A stretch of DNA of 64,000 nucleotides from Aporrectodea caliginosa. Its lineage: Eukaryota > Annelida > Clitellata > Crassiclitellata > Lumbricidae. Location of the stretch: contig JACEVL010001161.1 in the NCBI GenBank assembly GCA_020284085.1, positions 2,214,344 to 2,278,343 on the forward strand, given 5' to 3'. The notes beneath the pieces are model-generated. The model saw nothing but the letters and a program-made list of their open reading frames with translations. It did not search any database and was not told the origin of the DNA. Shown in pieces: positions 1 to 10,895 of this stretch; the stretch's first letter is position 1, and every line of letters starts with the position of its first letter. A program made the position numbers and the translations under genes.

Positions 1-535
1 TTTTAGCAATTTTGGAGGAGATACTTTTTATGTGATCTTTCCATACCATCTGCCAGCCATGTTTCAGATAATGCTAGTACTGAAACAGGTAATCTCTGGA
101 TTAGATTTTTTATTTCTGCTAATTTAGATAATATACTTCTACAATTAACGTGTAGTGCGGAGAAACATGGTTGAAGGGGATTGAACTTCGCCCCTAAGGA
201 CAGTGGAGAGGAATAGGTACTATTGAATGGCAGGTCAGTTAAATAATTATGGTCGGGATCAATGTCTATATTATTCAACAGGGAGCGGCTATCACAATCA
301 CTAGAGGTCAATTCTAATTTCAAGTCCTGGCTCAAACTTGCTCTTGAATAATCATAATTTAAGATACAATCCAGAAAATCTTCATCGTTCTCAATGTGAT
401 TAAAAGGGAAGGTATTAGTAGTACAATTGGGGCAAAGCCACGCACTAGATACATTAAATTCATTCACATTACTACATTCGTAATGAAATATCCCACTGCA
501 CACCGTACAAGCAATCGTTTTAGAAATTCTTAACT
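1..535 (-). mobile_element. LINE fragment: PHD-like finger and endonuclease start fused to late RT region
   Basis: Read on the minus strand, the reading frame begins upstream of its first Met with a PHD-like metal-binding pattern (ACTVCSGIFHYEC, then SSAWLCPNC). It continues into the start of an AP-endonuclease domain (ALHVNCRSILSKLAEI, VLALSETWL), the layout of ORF2 in CR1-like LINEs. At about position 56 it jumps directly to sequence matching the region after the reverse-transcriptase core: the left 55 bases resemble 31089-31145 of the LINE at 30240-31855. The endonuclease catalytic core and RT palm are therefore missing, and the copy runs off the left edge. It is a dead, internally deleted element. 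Confidence 0.7.
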
Positions 536-716
536 AGGCGAGTATACAAATACAACAAGTAGGGAGATTGGCTCCTGACCGGATGAACACAATCAGAGAT
601 AGGCAGTGGCGTAACCAGGTCTTCCATAAAATTACGCAGTTTTGAAGAACTGTGAGGGGAGGGGTCTGGGGAGGGGGCTGTGCCCTCTCCCCAGGGTAAG
701 AAAAATTTTCATTTAG

Positions 717-1003
717 GGGTTTGTAATGGTGCATTTTGGAGACCAACTTTTGATTCAAAGTAATAACATTTTACATAAGTTCTTTGGAAAATTATAATTA
801 TAATTTCATAATTTGATTTTTAAAATGGGTTCAGCTGCAAAGTCCCAGCAACCAACGTAGACTAGAAACAGACAGACTCATCAAAGCAATTAACTAAAGC
901 ATAAGAAAATAAATTTATTTGTTGGTTTGTAATGGTCCATTTTGGAGACAATCTTTTTGGTTAAAAGTAATAACATTTTACATCAGCTCTTTGGCAAATT
1001 ATG
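717..1003 (+). repeat. Diverged direct repeat inside the hAT element
   Basis: A segment of about 80 bp beginning GTTTGTAATGGTGCATTTTG (about 717-795) recurs at about 922-1003 with substitutions. Both copies contain AGTAATAACATTTTACAT. The duplication lies wholly inside the hAT element beginning at 604 and looks like an internal duplication of non-coding transposon sequence. Confidence 0.65.
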
Positions 1004-1009
1004 ATTCAT

Positions 1010-1396
1010 TCATTCATTACAGAGATTTACATAGCGCCCCTTCAAGATTATCTACTTAGGAGCGCACCCGACCCAACTCCGAAGTCCGAACAGTCTTGAA
1101 GTTAGAATAGAACGTGATCTGAAGGGCTCTCGGCATTAGGCGTAGTGCCAAAGGAAGCCCATTCCAGATTGCAGGCCAGCAACAGAAAAAGCACGGCGCT
1201 GCAGAATAGAAGTCCGCGACCGGGAGACAAGAACCTCAGCCTGCCTAGAAGAGCGAGGAGAACCACGGTGCTGGATGCTGAGGGTGGTGCTCCTGTAGAT
1301 AAACAGAGACCACATCAGCGCCAGACCAAGGAAGAGATCCGGTAAGCGATCCACTGTGGGAAAGGAAGCCAATGCAAGACATCCCGCATAGACAGT
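1010..1396 (-). mobile_element. CR1/L2-like LINE 3' fragment
   Basis: On the minus strand this reads the end of the LINE ORF (YMRDVLHWLP, FPTVDRLP, RAFSVAGLQSGMGFLWH), then the 3' tail with the GGGAGCGCC-like box and the terminal ATTCATTCATT repeat at 1010. It is joined head to head to a plus-strand copy of the same family at about 1390. Both halves keep their own 3' tails, so this is two insertions rather than one twin-primed insertion. Confidence 0.7.
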
Positions 1397-2155
1397 TGGC
1401 TGGTGTTGACCTACACCTGTTGGCCGAGACCTTCCCACATATTGCCTTTTCGCTTACTGTTCGTGACCTTGGGGTGACACTTGATCAAGAACTTAGTCTT
1501 TCGCAGCACGTCAACCTGATCACACGAAGCTGTTACTACCAGCTCCGTCAGTTGCGTGTTGTCCTGAGGTCCCTCTCCTATGATGCTGCTGTGGTACTTG
1601 TCCACGCCTTCGTCACCAGCAGAATTGATCATTGTTGCTCGGTTCTAGCTGGTCACCCATCTGGCTTAATAGGGCGTCTTGACCGGGTCCTTCGTTCTGC
1701 TGCTCGGCTTATTGGTCATATTCCCAAATATGCCCCAGTTTCTGCCTACATGCGTGATGTATTGCACTGGCTTCCTGCCTCGCAACGCATATCCTATAGG
1801 ATAGCAGCACTTGTCTGGCGGTGTCTCACTGGTAGTGCTCCGTCCTACTTATATGATCTTTGTCGCCCGGTTTCCGACTTAGCCTCTCGTCGAGCTCTGC
1901 GCTCTTCGACTAAGGGGGAGCTATTGGTCCCTCGGGCCCGCTCCTCGGTCAGACAGCGTCGAGCCTTTTCGGTTGTTGGCCCCTCCACTTGGAATGGGCT
2001 GTCGCTTACGTTACGCTTACTGCCCCGGAATGATTTGCCTGCTTTCTAACAACTTCTAAAGACCTTTCTATTTGGCCGTGGCTGGGCTGGGAGCGCCTCT
2101 GAGTAGGTTTCTTGAAGAGGCGCTATATAAATATCCGGAATGAATGAATAGTCAG
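1390..2155 (+). mobile_element. CR1/L2-like LINE ORF2 C-terminal fragment
   Basis: An open frame of about 220 codons ending at 2049 carries the post-RT region of a CR1/L2-type LINE: RQLAGVDLHLLAETFPHI, VRDLGVTLDQELSLSQH, VTSRIDHCCSVLAG, VLRSAARLIGHIPKYAPV, YMRDVLHWLPASQRISYR, and RAFSVVGPSTWNGL. It is followed by the 3' tail (GGGAGCGCCTCTGAGTAGG, GAGGCGCTATATAAATA, GGAATGAATGAATA). The RT catalytic core is absent, so it is 5'-truncated. It supplies the reference 3' tail for other copies in the window. Confidence 0.85.
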
Positions 2156-2159
2156 TAAC

Positions 2160-3320
2160 ATGGCGGAATCTTGGGATGCAACCAATAATAGCGTGCCGCC
2201 GAGCGTAAGACCCGAACCAAGCACCCAACCCGAGTCGCCGGAAAACCCACGCAGAGGGCGCTGCAATAATCAAGACGGGAAACAACAAAGAAGTGGATAA
2301 GCATTAAGGCAGCATTAAAGGTTAAGGAACGGAAGACCTCTCTAAGCTGACGCAGCTGCCAGCTGGTATACACAATCGCGGCATAGCAGGCTGATATGCC
2401 GCGTGAACGTTAGTTCTTGGTCTAATGTGACACCAAGGTCCCGGACAAAGGATGAGAAAGCAATGGCGTACGGAGCTGAAATGCCGCCCGGGGCGACGGC
2501 CCAAAATGCTGCCCTTGGCCACTTAATTTTGGATATGTTATTTTCTCTAAGAGATTGCAGCTTTCATGACGATCGTCGATCTCATTACATACACGCCTAT
2601 AATTTTATTTTATAAAGTTGATAGCCTGCCTGGATTTATCAATTAATTAATTTCTTTGCCACTGTGAGAAAGTAATCTGCGGGAACTCCTGGGCAAGGGC
2701 CTCCAAATCAATTTTGGCGAGCTGCTGGCGCGTGCCAAGCCAAATGAACTGGGTCTTAGATGAGTTTAGCCGCAGGCGATTGGAGGACATCCAGGCCTCG
2801 AGAGCCTCCATTGCCCGGTTCATGGCCCGGGCTTCGGTAATGGCTGACGCAGGGCAGTGCAAAAACGCCTGCAGGTCACCCGCATAAGATTGGTTCAGCA
2901 CAGAGCAAGTTTCAGCAAGAGGCCAGGAGAGGACCAGTATCAGCAGTATAAATAATATAATTAGAGAAGAGGGCCCAGCACAGATTCCTGGGGCAGGCCA
3001 AACGGGACAGGAACACATGGAGTCCACGTAGACCGCAGAGAAGGAACGGTGATGGAGGTAGGAAACAATCCAGTCAAGAAAGTTACCAGAAAAGCCAAAC
3101 GAGGTAGATAGGCGCCTAAGAATGATATCGTGATCGACGGTGTCAAACGCTGTGCTGACAGCAAATAATGCTAAGAGAGGAGGACAGTGACCTATCAATA
3201 GCCCCATAGTTATCAAAGAGGAGGCGAACTAACAGGGTCTCCGTGGAGTGGCCCTTACGAAAACCAGATTGAAAGTCGGCAGCAAATTGTCCTTATCAAA
3301 ATACCTTAACATCATGTATA
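2160..3320 (-). mobile_element. CR1/L2-like LINE, RT domain fragment (decayed)
   Basis: The minus strand reads, in order, QSGFRKGHSTETLL-like sequence (frameshifted, about 3220-3310), STAFDTVDHDIILRRL, a degraded active-site region (SYAGDLQ where YADDLQ is expected), WMSSNRLRLNSSKTQFIWLG and RQQLAKIDLEALAQEFPQ. After an interruption at about 2465-2668 it continues with FVRDLGVTLDQELTFTRH and RLDYCSALCVGFPA. Asp to Gly in the YADD box plus several frameshifts make it inactive. The plus-strand copy ending near 2155 seems to have inserted into its 3' part. Confidence 0.75.
2463..2670. mobile_element. Unclassified ~200-bp insertion within a LINE
   Basis: The LINE reading frame on the minus strand breaks off at about 2668 and resumes at about 2465, with about 200 bp of unrelated sequence between. 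Both junctions carry a version of GAGAAAG(C/T)AAT, which looks like an imperfect target-site duplication. I recognise no coding or terminal repeats in the insert. Confidence 0.45.
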
Positions 3321-4213
3321 TATAGAAACTAACTTCATAAAGCTGCTGCTTAACGAGTGTCGCAATAGTTTCGTCAGTGGCGTCAAGCGTTGGGAAAATT
3401 TGGGATGACAGTTAGGCCCTATAAATTGTTCTTTTGCCACATGCTGAGAACCGGGTTGTTCACGCTATCAACATAATTATCGTATAAGCTGACCGATATC
3501 CGTTCTGTGCTCGCATCAAACAATAAAGTGTACAACCTAGCCGCACGACATTCTGCCACAATAATGTCTCGAACTCACAGGCAACACGGATGGATCAGCT
3601 GATTTTTGAATCAACGGACTTATGTACTGGGTTTTGCGTGGACCAGATTACATTAGCTTACGATGATTTAATCTATAGAGTCGGTCTGTGATCGAAATTT
3701 CAGAAGTGTCACGAAATTTGCAGAGTCTTCACTATGTCGGCGAAGGGAAATGTTTTACTGACTGTACAGTAATAAAGTCTGCACATTAGAAATTCAACGA
3801 ATAGTAATCTAGAATGTCAAAAAGTAATCTAAACGGTTAAAAAATTTTGAGAGCTGCTAAAATCTTTACGCAGTTGCGTAATTGCGTAATGCTAGTTACG
3901 CGCCTGGAGATAGGGCCAGGAGTACAACGTACAACCGCTAATTATAGGTTAGATTCTAAGTCGTATTCTCGGTCTATCAGTGGGTCATGGCAAATAACAA
4001 CTTAGTGCACAACATAAGGGCTGTATACAATCATCAACACATAGTCAAGCAGATTTGCCCAACAGATTAAAATCATTCGGGTACAATTTGTATAGCGCAC
4101 AGATATAGCATAAACAACAAATCCGCCAGTGCGTTGAGGAAACAAACGTCCAAATAAACGTTTCAACAAACACTAGATTACCAGATGAGGCATGCATAAT
4201 ATACCGACAGATA

Positions 4214-4440
4214 ATGATGTTGCTGATGATACTGATAACTATTACCATTATATACCCCATTGGCCTTCATCATCATTGCTGTCAGTTTCATTGTTGGCAT
4301 CAAAATCTTTGTATGCATCATGCTCATCATCATCATAATCACTGGTACATTATATACATTATTGTTGCCGTCATCATTGTCATTTTCATTGTTGTCATCA
4401 TCATCATCATTGCTGCTATTATTATACTAATCCCAAAGAT
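4214..4440 (+). repeat. Interrupted CAT/ATC microsatellite
   Basis: Repeated CATCAT and ATTGTT triplets with many interruptions. This gives spurious His- and Ile-rich reading frames. The rest of 3915-4476 contains no recognisable gene. Confidence 0.6.
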
Positions 4441-4476
4441 AGATGCAGATTGGAACAAATAATAACTAAGATGAAG

Positions 4477-4839
4477 TAGGGATGTTAAACGAAATTCGGA
4501 AATCCGAATTTCGGTTTTGAAAACGAAATTCGGTTTTTATTATTGACAAAACGAAATTCGAATTTTAAAAAAATCATTTCGTAGTGAAAATTTCTAGAAA
4601 TGCCAGAAAGAATTAATTCATGCATTTCTTTAGTGTTTACGATTGTTTTCATTGAATATAGCCGGCAGATAAGAAGGTGTTTATTAACGTATGTTACAGT
4701 ACCTAAAATATAAAATAACTTGCGTTATATAATAATATATTAAATTTTCTATGAAGGCCAATAACAAACGAAATTCGGTTTAAAATCGGATTTCTAAAAC
4801 CGAAATTCGGATTCCAAAAAACCGATTTTAACAACCATA
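4477..4839. mobile_element. hAT MITE (363 bp) with AATTCGG subterminal repeats
   Basis: Starts TAGGGATGTTAA and ends TTAACAACCATA (reverse complement TATGGTTGTTAA). A perfect 8-bp duplication, AGATGAAG, flanks it at 4469-4476 and 4840-4847. Both subterminal regions contain repeated CCGAATTTCGG and ACGAAATTCGG motifs. The interior shares ATGAAGG and ATAATG-type core sequence with the element at 10358-10895. It has no coding capacity and would be moved by a hAT transposase elsewhere. Confidence 0.85.
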
Positions 4840-5089
4840 AGATGAAGCGTAGGGGCCTAATTGGTCAGGATGCTGCAGAAGCTGCAGCAATTGTGGAAGG
4901 GGCTGACTTTCGCCTTTTCACGGCTGTTAGGTCAAACACTGGGCATGTTTTGTACAGACTATTTCCTCCATATTGCTCTCATTCACGGTATGAGCACCGC
5001 CCACGGCCACATGAGTATCAGCTTCCTGCTTAAGATGATAGCAATTTTATTTCACGAGTCCTATTTAAAAATATCTACTGAACATCATT

Positions 5090-5185
5090 CACCCTTAAGT
5101 CACCTTCCTTATTGTCCGTAATTCTATTGTAACAAGCTGCAATATTGTGGACTTGATTTAGAATAAACGAATGTGATTGATTGAC

Positions 5186-5236
<51 letters not shown>

Positions 5237-5240
5237 CTGA
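5090..5240 (+). repeat. (GATT)n tract, probably a LINE 3' tail
   Basis: A GATTGATT tract with GACT variants (about 5173-5240) follows an AATAAACGAATG stretch, resembling the GATT-tailed LINE end at 28420-28460. I infer a short retroposon 3' end plus microsatellite; no coding portion is visible. Confidence 0.45.
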
Positions 5241-5354
5241 TTGTCAGTCATCACTTTCATCACGAAAATGATGATGATGATGCCAGTGCTATAAAAAATC
5301 ATGATGAAAATAATAATGTATTTTCATCATGAAAAACGATCATGCTGAGGTTAC

Positions 5355-5402
5355 ACTGACGATGATAATGACGATGATGAAGATGATGTTGATGATGATG
5401 AC

Positions 5403-5435
<33 letters not shown>
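5355..5435 (+). repeat. (GAT/ATG)n microsatellite
   Basis: Nearly uninterrupted GAT triplets, giving a poly-Met frame on the plus strand. Non-coding simple repeat. Confidence 0.85.
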
Positions 5436-8400
5436 TAACATCGTCAGCCACAGAAAGCAATTTTATTATAAAAATGTCGTTTATCGATTTCTCATTTTGT
5501 CAGCTGATAAATAGTCTGTGGCAGACGTGTCCCGTTTGCAAAGGCCAAACTCAGATAATCAGAGTGAAAAAAATAGTGTAGGTCCTTTAATATTGCACTG
5601 TGATGGTGATAAGAACCGTTGTCGCGAAAATGACCAGCATAATCATAACAACCTGAACCATCTGCTGCACGGCCTTCACTAGCACTACTCGTTCAATAAA
5701 TAACAGTTCTGAATCAGGACCTTTTCTGATTTCATTACATTTCAGCCCTAATATGGTTCCTCATCATTGTGATTTAGCCAGACGTGCGTTGACAAAATTA
5801 CACAGCACAATGCGCAGGTGCCATGGAAAATCATCTATATATATCTTGAATATTAAAAAACTGAGTTATTTCTGGCTGATTCAAAAAGATAACTACATCC
5901 ATTCCCTTTATATTGAACAAAAAGTCCAGCTCTGACCTACTGACCTTTTCGATGACCTTTTCTACTGACCTTTTCGATGAGGTTACGAGGAGGCAGAAGA
6001 CTTGGTGGTGGTCCTCTCTGATCGTCATTGACTCCATCAATATGATTACCGAGAAGCTCGGCTCCTTCCTCGGCCTCTGTATGATTTGGATTTTTGATTG
6101 CTGATGACCCAGTCAAGCAACTCCTCTGATGTAAGTCATTTGCATTGGATCCATTTTTCTCGGCAGCAGCGGCTACTGCTATACCGTTCGTCACATCTAA
6201 AATATTCATGGAAAATTTTGATTATAATTGTATTTCCCTATTTTAAAAAAGTGTCTGCTTCAGACATTCTCAATGTCATCTGCCCTCTGTACAAATGCAC
6301 CCTGAGAGAAAGTTCAGCGGGTATGTCGTACCCAGAAGAATTCGGACCTACTGTACAATAAATTTGCAAATGTCTTATATAAGACAGGCTACATACACAA
6401 ATTTTGGCACATGAAAGCAGTAAGGTTGCACAACTATGTCAGTCACTGTCACCTGAGTTTCAACTACTTTTTCTAACCACGTAACCCTTGAAAACAAAAC
6501 AATTTTCTTTCTAAAAAATGTGCTAAAACTCACTTAGCCTACAGCAATGTTGAATATAAAAAATTTTCCCGAGGTAGAACCCATGCACCCAGAGACAAAA
6601 GCAAAAAGACAAAAGACATAAACTGTCTTATAAGTAACTGTTCTGCCTGTAGGCAACAAATATCATTAGAATTTCTCTTTACCTCAAATGATCTGAAAGA
6701 CTGACATTTCCTGCCAATCTAAATTTCTTCCACTCCACTCACATAAAAAGGTGTTCAAAAGGTCAAACGTGCCCAACTGATTTATGAAGTTAATTCATGA
6801 AAATACTGGACTGGTATAAAATACCACATTTTATGCACCACCATAAACAATTTAGGGTGGAAGTCTAATGCAGCTGCCTTTTAAAACTTTGGCTGACACT
6901 CATTCACATATGCCGGGCCAGCATTTGGAATTCTGTACTTCCTCTTGTTCATGAAATATAGGTTGCTAAGCACAGAAAGCATGGTTGACTCTTGTCCTTT
7001 CTTTTTATTGATGTCTGTTGCAGTTGGCTGATAATTTCTATTTCTGGTACCTGTATTCTGACAAGTAATTTCTTGTAGTGTCAAATCCAACTGTGAATAG
7101 TTATAAAACACGTAAGTAGTGGTAAGTAGAGTGGTAAAGAGAAGACACATACAGAAATAACAAACTTTCCAGAGATGTTGTTTGAAGAGCACATTACCCT
7201 TTAACAGAGTGACAGGATGTAACCAGGGAGGCTAGATATGATTCCAGCTGATTTTCACATTCTTTGTGTACAAAGAGTGCCAGCTTGAAGCAGATAGGCT
7301 CAGATACAGAAAGCCAGTGAAGAGAATGAACAACAGGTGTGACATGGTCTTGGTCAGAGAGTCCCAGACTCAGTGGTGCAACCTAGTGTGTATAATTCTA
7401 GTTAGTCGGGACTCAAGAGACCATAAAGTATAGAACTGCAGTGGGCGATTTTGTTAGAATACGATTGTGTATCAATGTTATCAGCAGTGCTGAATTTACA
7501 TTAATTAAGATGAGCACATACTTGAATCCAGAACAGAGAAAATTCTTCTGACTAACTGACTGACGACCAAGTGACCGACTGTTTCAGTTTGCGGTTTTGT
7601 CAACCTGAATTTCTATTAAACGAATATTTGATGATGATGAATGACAGACTCAAAGAGATTGTGTGTGTTAGTCAAATAATGCAAGAAAGCACAAAAAGAC
7701 CAACATACAAGAGTGATTGGCTAATGGATAAGCAGACCAGGCAAGATAACACAGTTAGAAGGACTGATAAGACCAAATACAACAAACACTCAGACGATGA
7801 GAAACAAAGACTGTTGGGAAAACAAATCAAAGAAGACAAACTAGGCAGACAGATAAAACAGACGTTGAAGCACATTATGAAATCATAAATGTAAATGAGT
7901 GATATGGGTATATCATGCACTCAACTCATGAATATTCTACACAATGTACTCTGTTAAACAACCACCTCAGGTGATGCAACAGCCAATGTAACAACACAGT
8001 CTGCTCAGCATCCAGCTCCCAACTGCTATACCCGTCGTATATGCATTAATCAAGATGAGCACAAATAGATGCCAACACAGACTGCATTTGCTGATTACTC
8101 CCCTACGGACAGCCACGCAACTGACTTCCAACCAAGCATGCTCAAGTGACAGCAAATGTTTAAGCTATGCAGACCGACTGCACCTACGTATACACGAATC
8201 CCGGAAAGTCGTCAATAACCAAACCCAACTTAAAACGTATGGTATTTCTGGCATTTACACAAAGTGCGTGCAAAGTACATTGATTGTTATCAGCAAACGT
8301 TCGAATTGGAGAAATTCTCAGACAGGAATCCCTGGTGCTAAACACACCAGAATGCTCCTTGACATTTACCAATGGCGGGCTGGCTGCATCCAGGCCTTCA

Positions 8401-8780
8401 CATACATTATAATGGAATCCAACCAAAGCAATCAATTTTTATCACTTTTGAGGGAAGATGTTGAAATCTTTATTTATCTCCATCTCACCGGTTTCATCCT
8501 GGTTGCCTATTAGAAGCACTTACAGAATGCCTTTGAACTCGCCAACAAAAAGCCCACTCAAATACGCATTCACTCATTCATTAAGTAAATTTACAATGCA
8601 CAAAGAAACTGTTTTGAGCCTTGTTAGAAGATGTCTGCAGGTAGCATTGCTGGCCAGAAGAATACAAAGAGTCAAACAAGGTCATTCCTGGCAAAAAGCC
8701 CAATGATTGAGAAAGCAAATTAATTGCTTTGCCAACCTTTTTAGTAGATTGAAAGGATTCCTGTTTGCCCTAATTCATGG
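5436..8780. other. Intergenic stretch without a recognisable gene
   Basis: Short open frames occur on both strands, but none shows a domain or splice pattern that I recognise. The only one with protein-like character is at 6881-7192 (listed separately). There are no clear transposon ends in this stretch. Confidence 0.4.
6881..7192 (-). CDS. Uncharacterised ORF with possible N-terminal membrane segment
   Basis: A 103-codon frame on the minus strand. Residues 8-32 are hydrophobic and aromatic (WKVCYFCMCLLFTTLLTTTYV), preceded by a short basic start, followed by a polar, lysine-rich region: the shape of a type II membrane anchor. I recognise no family and see no flanking splice sites that would extend it. 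The region is AT-rich, which favours chance hydrophobic frames, so it may not be a gene. Confidence 0.15.
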   Translation of the reverse strand: MLFKQHLWKVCYFCMCLLFTTLLTTTYVFYNYSQLDLTLQEITCQNTGTRNRNYQPTATDINKKKGQESTMLSVLSNLYFMNKRKYRIPNAGPAYVNECQPKF

Positions 8781-8859
8781 TTGTAAGGAACCTGCTGCCA
8801 GCAAACTGGAGACTAGGTAACAGCTTTGGCCAATTACCCAAGGGGCCTTTGAGACCCAC

Positions 8860-8950
8860 ATCAAATTCCTAAAACTGATGTACTGTGGGCTGCACAGCCA
8901 ATAAAGTACATCATCCATATAGGTATTCAAAAGAGTTAACACATTTATAA
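8860..8950 (-). mobile_element. Short degenerate LINE fragment
   Basis: On the minus strand, TYMDDVLYWLCSPQYISF resembles YMRDVLHWLPASQRISYR in the LINE at 1390-2155. Only this short block is recognisable. Confidence 0.4.
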
Positions 8951-9610
8951 GAGCCAACAAGTCTCCCAGCTGCATCTGCACAAGTTCTAGCTACCTAATA
9001 CACACCAATGAAAGGCTTGCAGAAGCAGCCCATCCTAACAAAGGCATGGATATTAGCACTGAATTTAATACAATAGGAATGACCTGTAACTGGCTCAGTT
9101 GTAAAAACAACAGTACGGGTAATATGCCAGATTTATGTGTTCCACAACGACGGTCAAGTAAGTAATGGTAAGTAAGTATATTCTTTATTGAACCCGCTGC
9201 AATCCACATTCCGGAATAAAGCATTCTAACTATAAAAGTGTTTTTCATATTATGGTCAGCAGCCTCAGCTAATGGTAAAACACGATCATGTGACCGCGGG
9301 TCGAAGGGAATAGGCCAACTGCTTTTTGAAGGGAGAAACCAATGGAGAACATGGCCTGATTTTCTCTATAACTATAGCATAACTCCAGGATCTCGAACAG
9401 ACCTTAAAAAGGTGATCCAATGGCTATAGAATGTGAATCTGTTTGATTAAATGCCTGCAATGCTCAAAGTCCAATGTCTGAACATTGATTTGTAGTGGCT
9501 GGCCATGTATTGAAGAAAACATGGTCAGCTCAAATACCAGAAACGCTAATAATGTTCAGCTGTTTCCACATCTGGCTCAGTGCAGGTGGTAGAATATGAA
9601 GCATCTGGAT

Positions 9611-9671
9611 ATGTATGTACGTATGTATGTACGCATGTATGTATGTATGTATGTATGTATGTATGGATGTA
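9611..9671 (+). repeat. (ATGT)n microsatellite
   Basis: ATGT/ACGT tetranucleotide repeats over about 60 bp. The surrounding 9000-10350 shows no recognisable gene. Confidence 0.85.
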
Positions 9672-10357
9672 ACTGGATGTTGCTACTTGTAAAGTTGCAC
9701 CGAGATCAGTTCAGCCATGTTCAGTGTTAACAAGACTGATTTTTAAGCACTTCAAATTGCAATTTCATTTATGAAAATAGAATTATTTATAATATGTCTG
9801 TATTATTTACAGGGCTGTTAATATCACAATACTCTTATCACTATCGCTTTGCATTGCCAATATATTTCTCAGTATTTCATCTATATTGCATATTTCCTAA
9901 TATCGGGCATCGCATATGTATTGCAAGCACTCTTTAGCTTATACAGAATCGATACGAAATAGCAATTTATCTTCCTTCTCATTCTTTGTCTGACAGAAGG
10001 CAGATGACGCAAATTGGTGACCCATTTGTCTTTGGTCTAACTGCTTCCAGTGAGTTTTTTAAATTTTATGCATTTCCACTTGCAAATAACCATCTATCTG
10101 ATTTCATCTTAGATAAGGATGCCTTTTGAATTTCATACATGCATTGCCAAGCAACCACTTCTTTTCCAGCCATAAATTTTTTAATTAGAACAATTCCCCT
10201 CAAAGTGGTTAAATTTACAAAACACCACAAAATATGTGTAGAAATTAGCAATTCAATTCTGAATATGCTGCATTAATTGCAATATCCAATTACCAAAATC
10301 GCCGTTCTTTCTTCTTTTCATTCACTTCGAGATTAGCGTCATAATTCTAGTATGTTC

Positions 10358-10895
10358 TAGGGTTGTTAATATCGGTTTTTTGGGCAAACCGATTATCGGT
10401 TTTAGAAATCCGATTTTAAACCGATTATCGTTTTTTATTGCCCTTCATAAAAAATTTAATATATATCATATAATGCAAGTTACTGAAAACCGATAATCGC
10501 TACGTACCGTAATGTACATGCGCGTTTGGGGTTCTGCTCGTTGGCAGTACAAGATTCCGCTTTATATATGAAGCTTTATATATGAAGCAATAATACGTCG
10601 CTGTGGAGTTCTACTATTACCTCGTTGACTGTGGAATACTCCGTTTTATATATAAGAGGCAGTAATACGTCGCTGTGGGGTTCTACTATTACCTCGTTGG
10701 CTGTAGAAGTCTCCATTTATATTATACGAGGCAATAATACGTCGCTATGGGGGTTCTACTATTACCTCGTTGGCTGTGGAAATCTCCGTTTTATATATAA
10801 GAGGCAGAATTCGATAATCGTTTTGTCAATAATGAAAACCGATAATCGTTTTCAAAACCGATAATCGGATTTCCGATTATCGTTTAACATCCCTA
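10358..10895. mobile_element. hAT MITE (538 bp) with CGATAATCGG subterminal repeats
   Basis: Starts TAGGGTTGTTAA and ends TTAACATCCCTA. A perfect 8-bp duplication, GTATGTTC, flanks it at 10350-10357 and 10896-10903. Near each end are repeated CCGATTATCGG and ACCGATAATCG palindromes. It shares termini and core with the element at 4477-4839 but carries a different subterminal motif. The middle holds a 72-bp tandem repeat. Non-coding. Confidence 0.9.
10538..10810 (+). repeat. 72-bp tandem repeat inside the hAT MITE
   Basis: TAATACGTCGCT recurs at 10591, 10663 and 10735, an exact 72-bp period. Each unit continues with TTCTACTATTACCTCGTTG and a TTTATATATAAGAGGCA-like end, and a partial copy precedes the first. 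Because 72 is a multiple of three the units stay open in frame, but nothing suggests that they are translated. Confidence 0.9.

Larger units (their letters stand above)
604..3906. mobile_element. hAT-like element, split by LINE insertions
   Basis: The left end CAGTGGCGTAACCAGG and right end (reverse complement CAGGCGCGTAACTAGC) match at 12 of 16 positions. A perfect 8-bp duplication, GAGATAGG, flanks the element at 596-603 and 3907-3914, which is the hallmark of hAT transposition. The middle (about 1010-3320) is LINE sequence in both orientations. The remaining hAT sequence shows no transposase that I can recognise, so this is a non-autonomous copy or one whose gene was destroyed. 3320-3906 holds only element sequence without a recognisable gene. 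Confidence 0.7.

Noticed and set aside
8055..8513. 152-codon plus-strand frame
   Set aside because: No family resemblance or splice context; probably a chance frame.
9260..9320. tRNA-like A/B boxes (CAGCTAATGGTA, GCGGGTCGAAGGG)
   Set aside because: B box is imperfect and no second copy or clear tail was found; too weak to call a SINE.
9809..9990. CAGGGCTGTTAATATCACAA resembling a TAGGG-type hAT end
   Set aside because: I could not find a matching right end or an 8-bp duplication.
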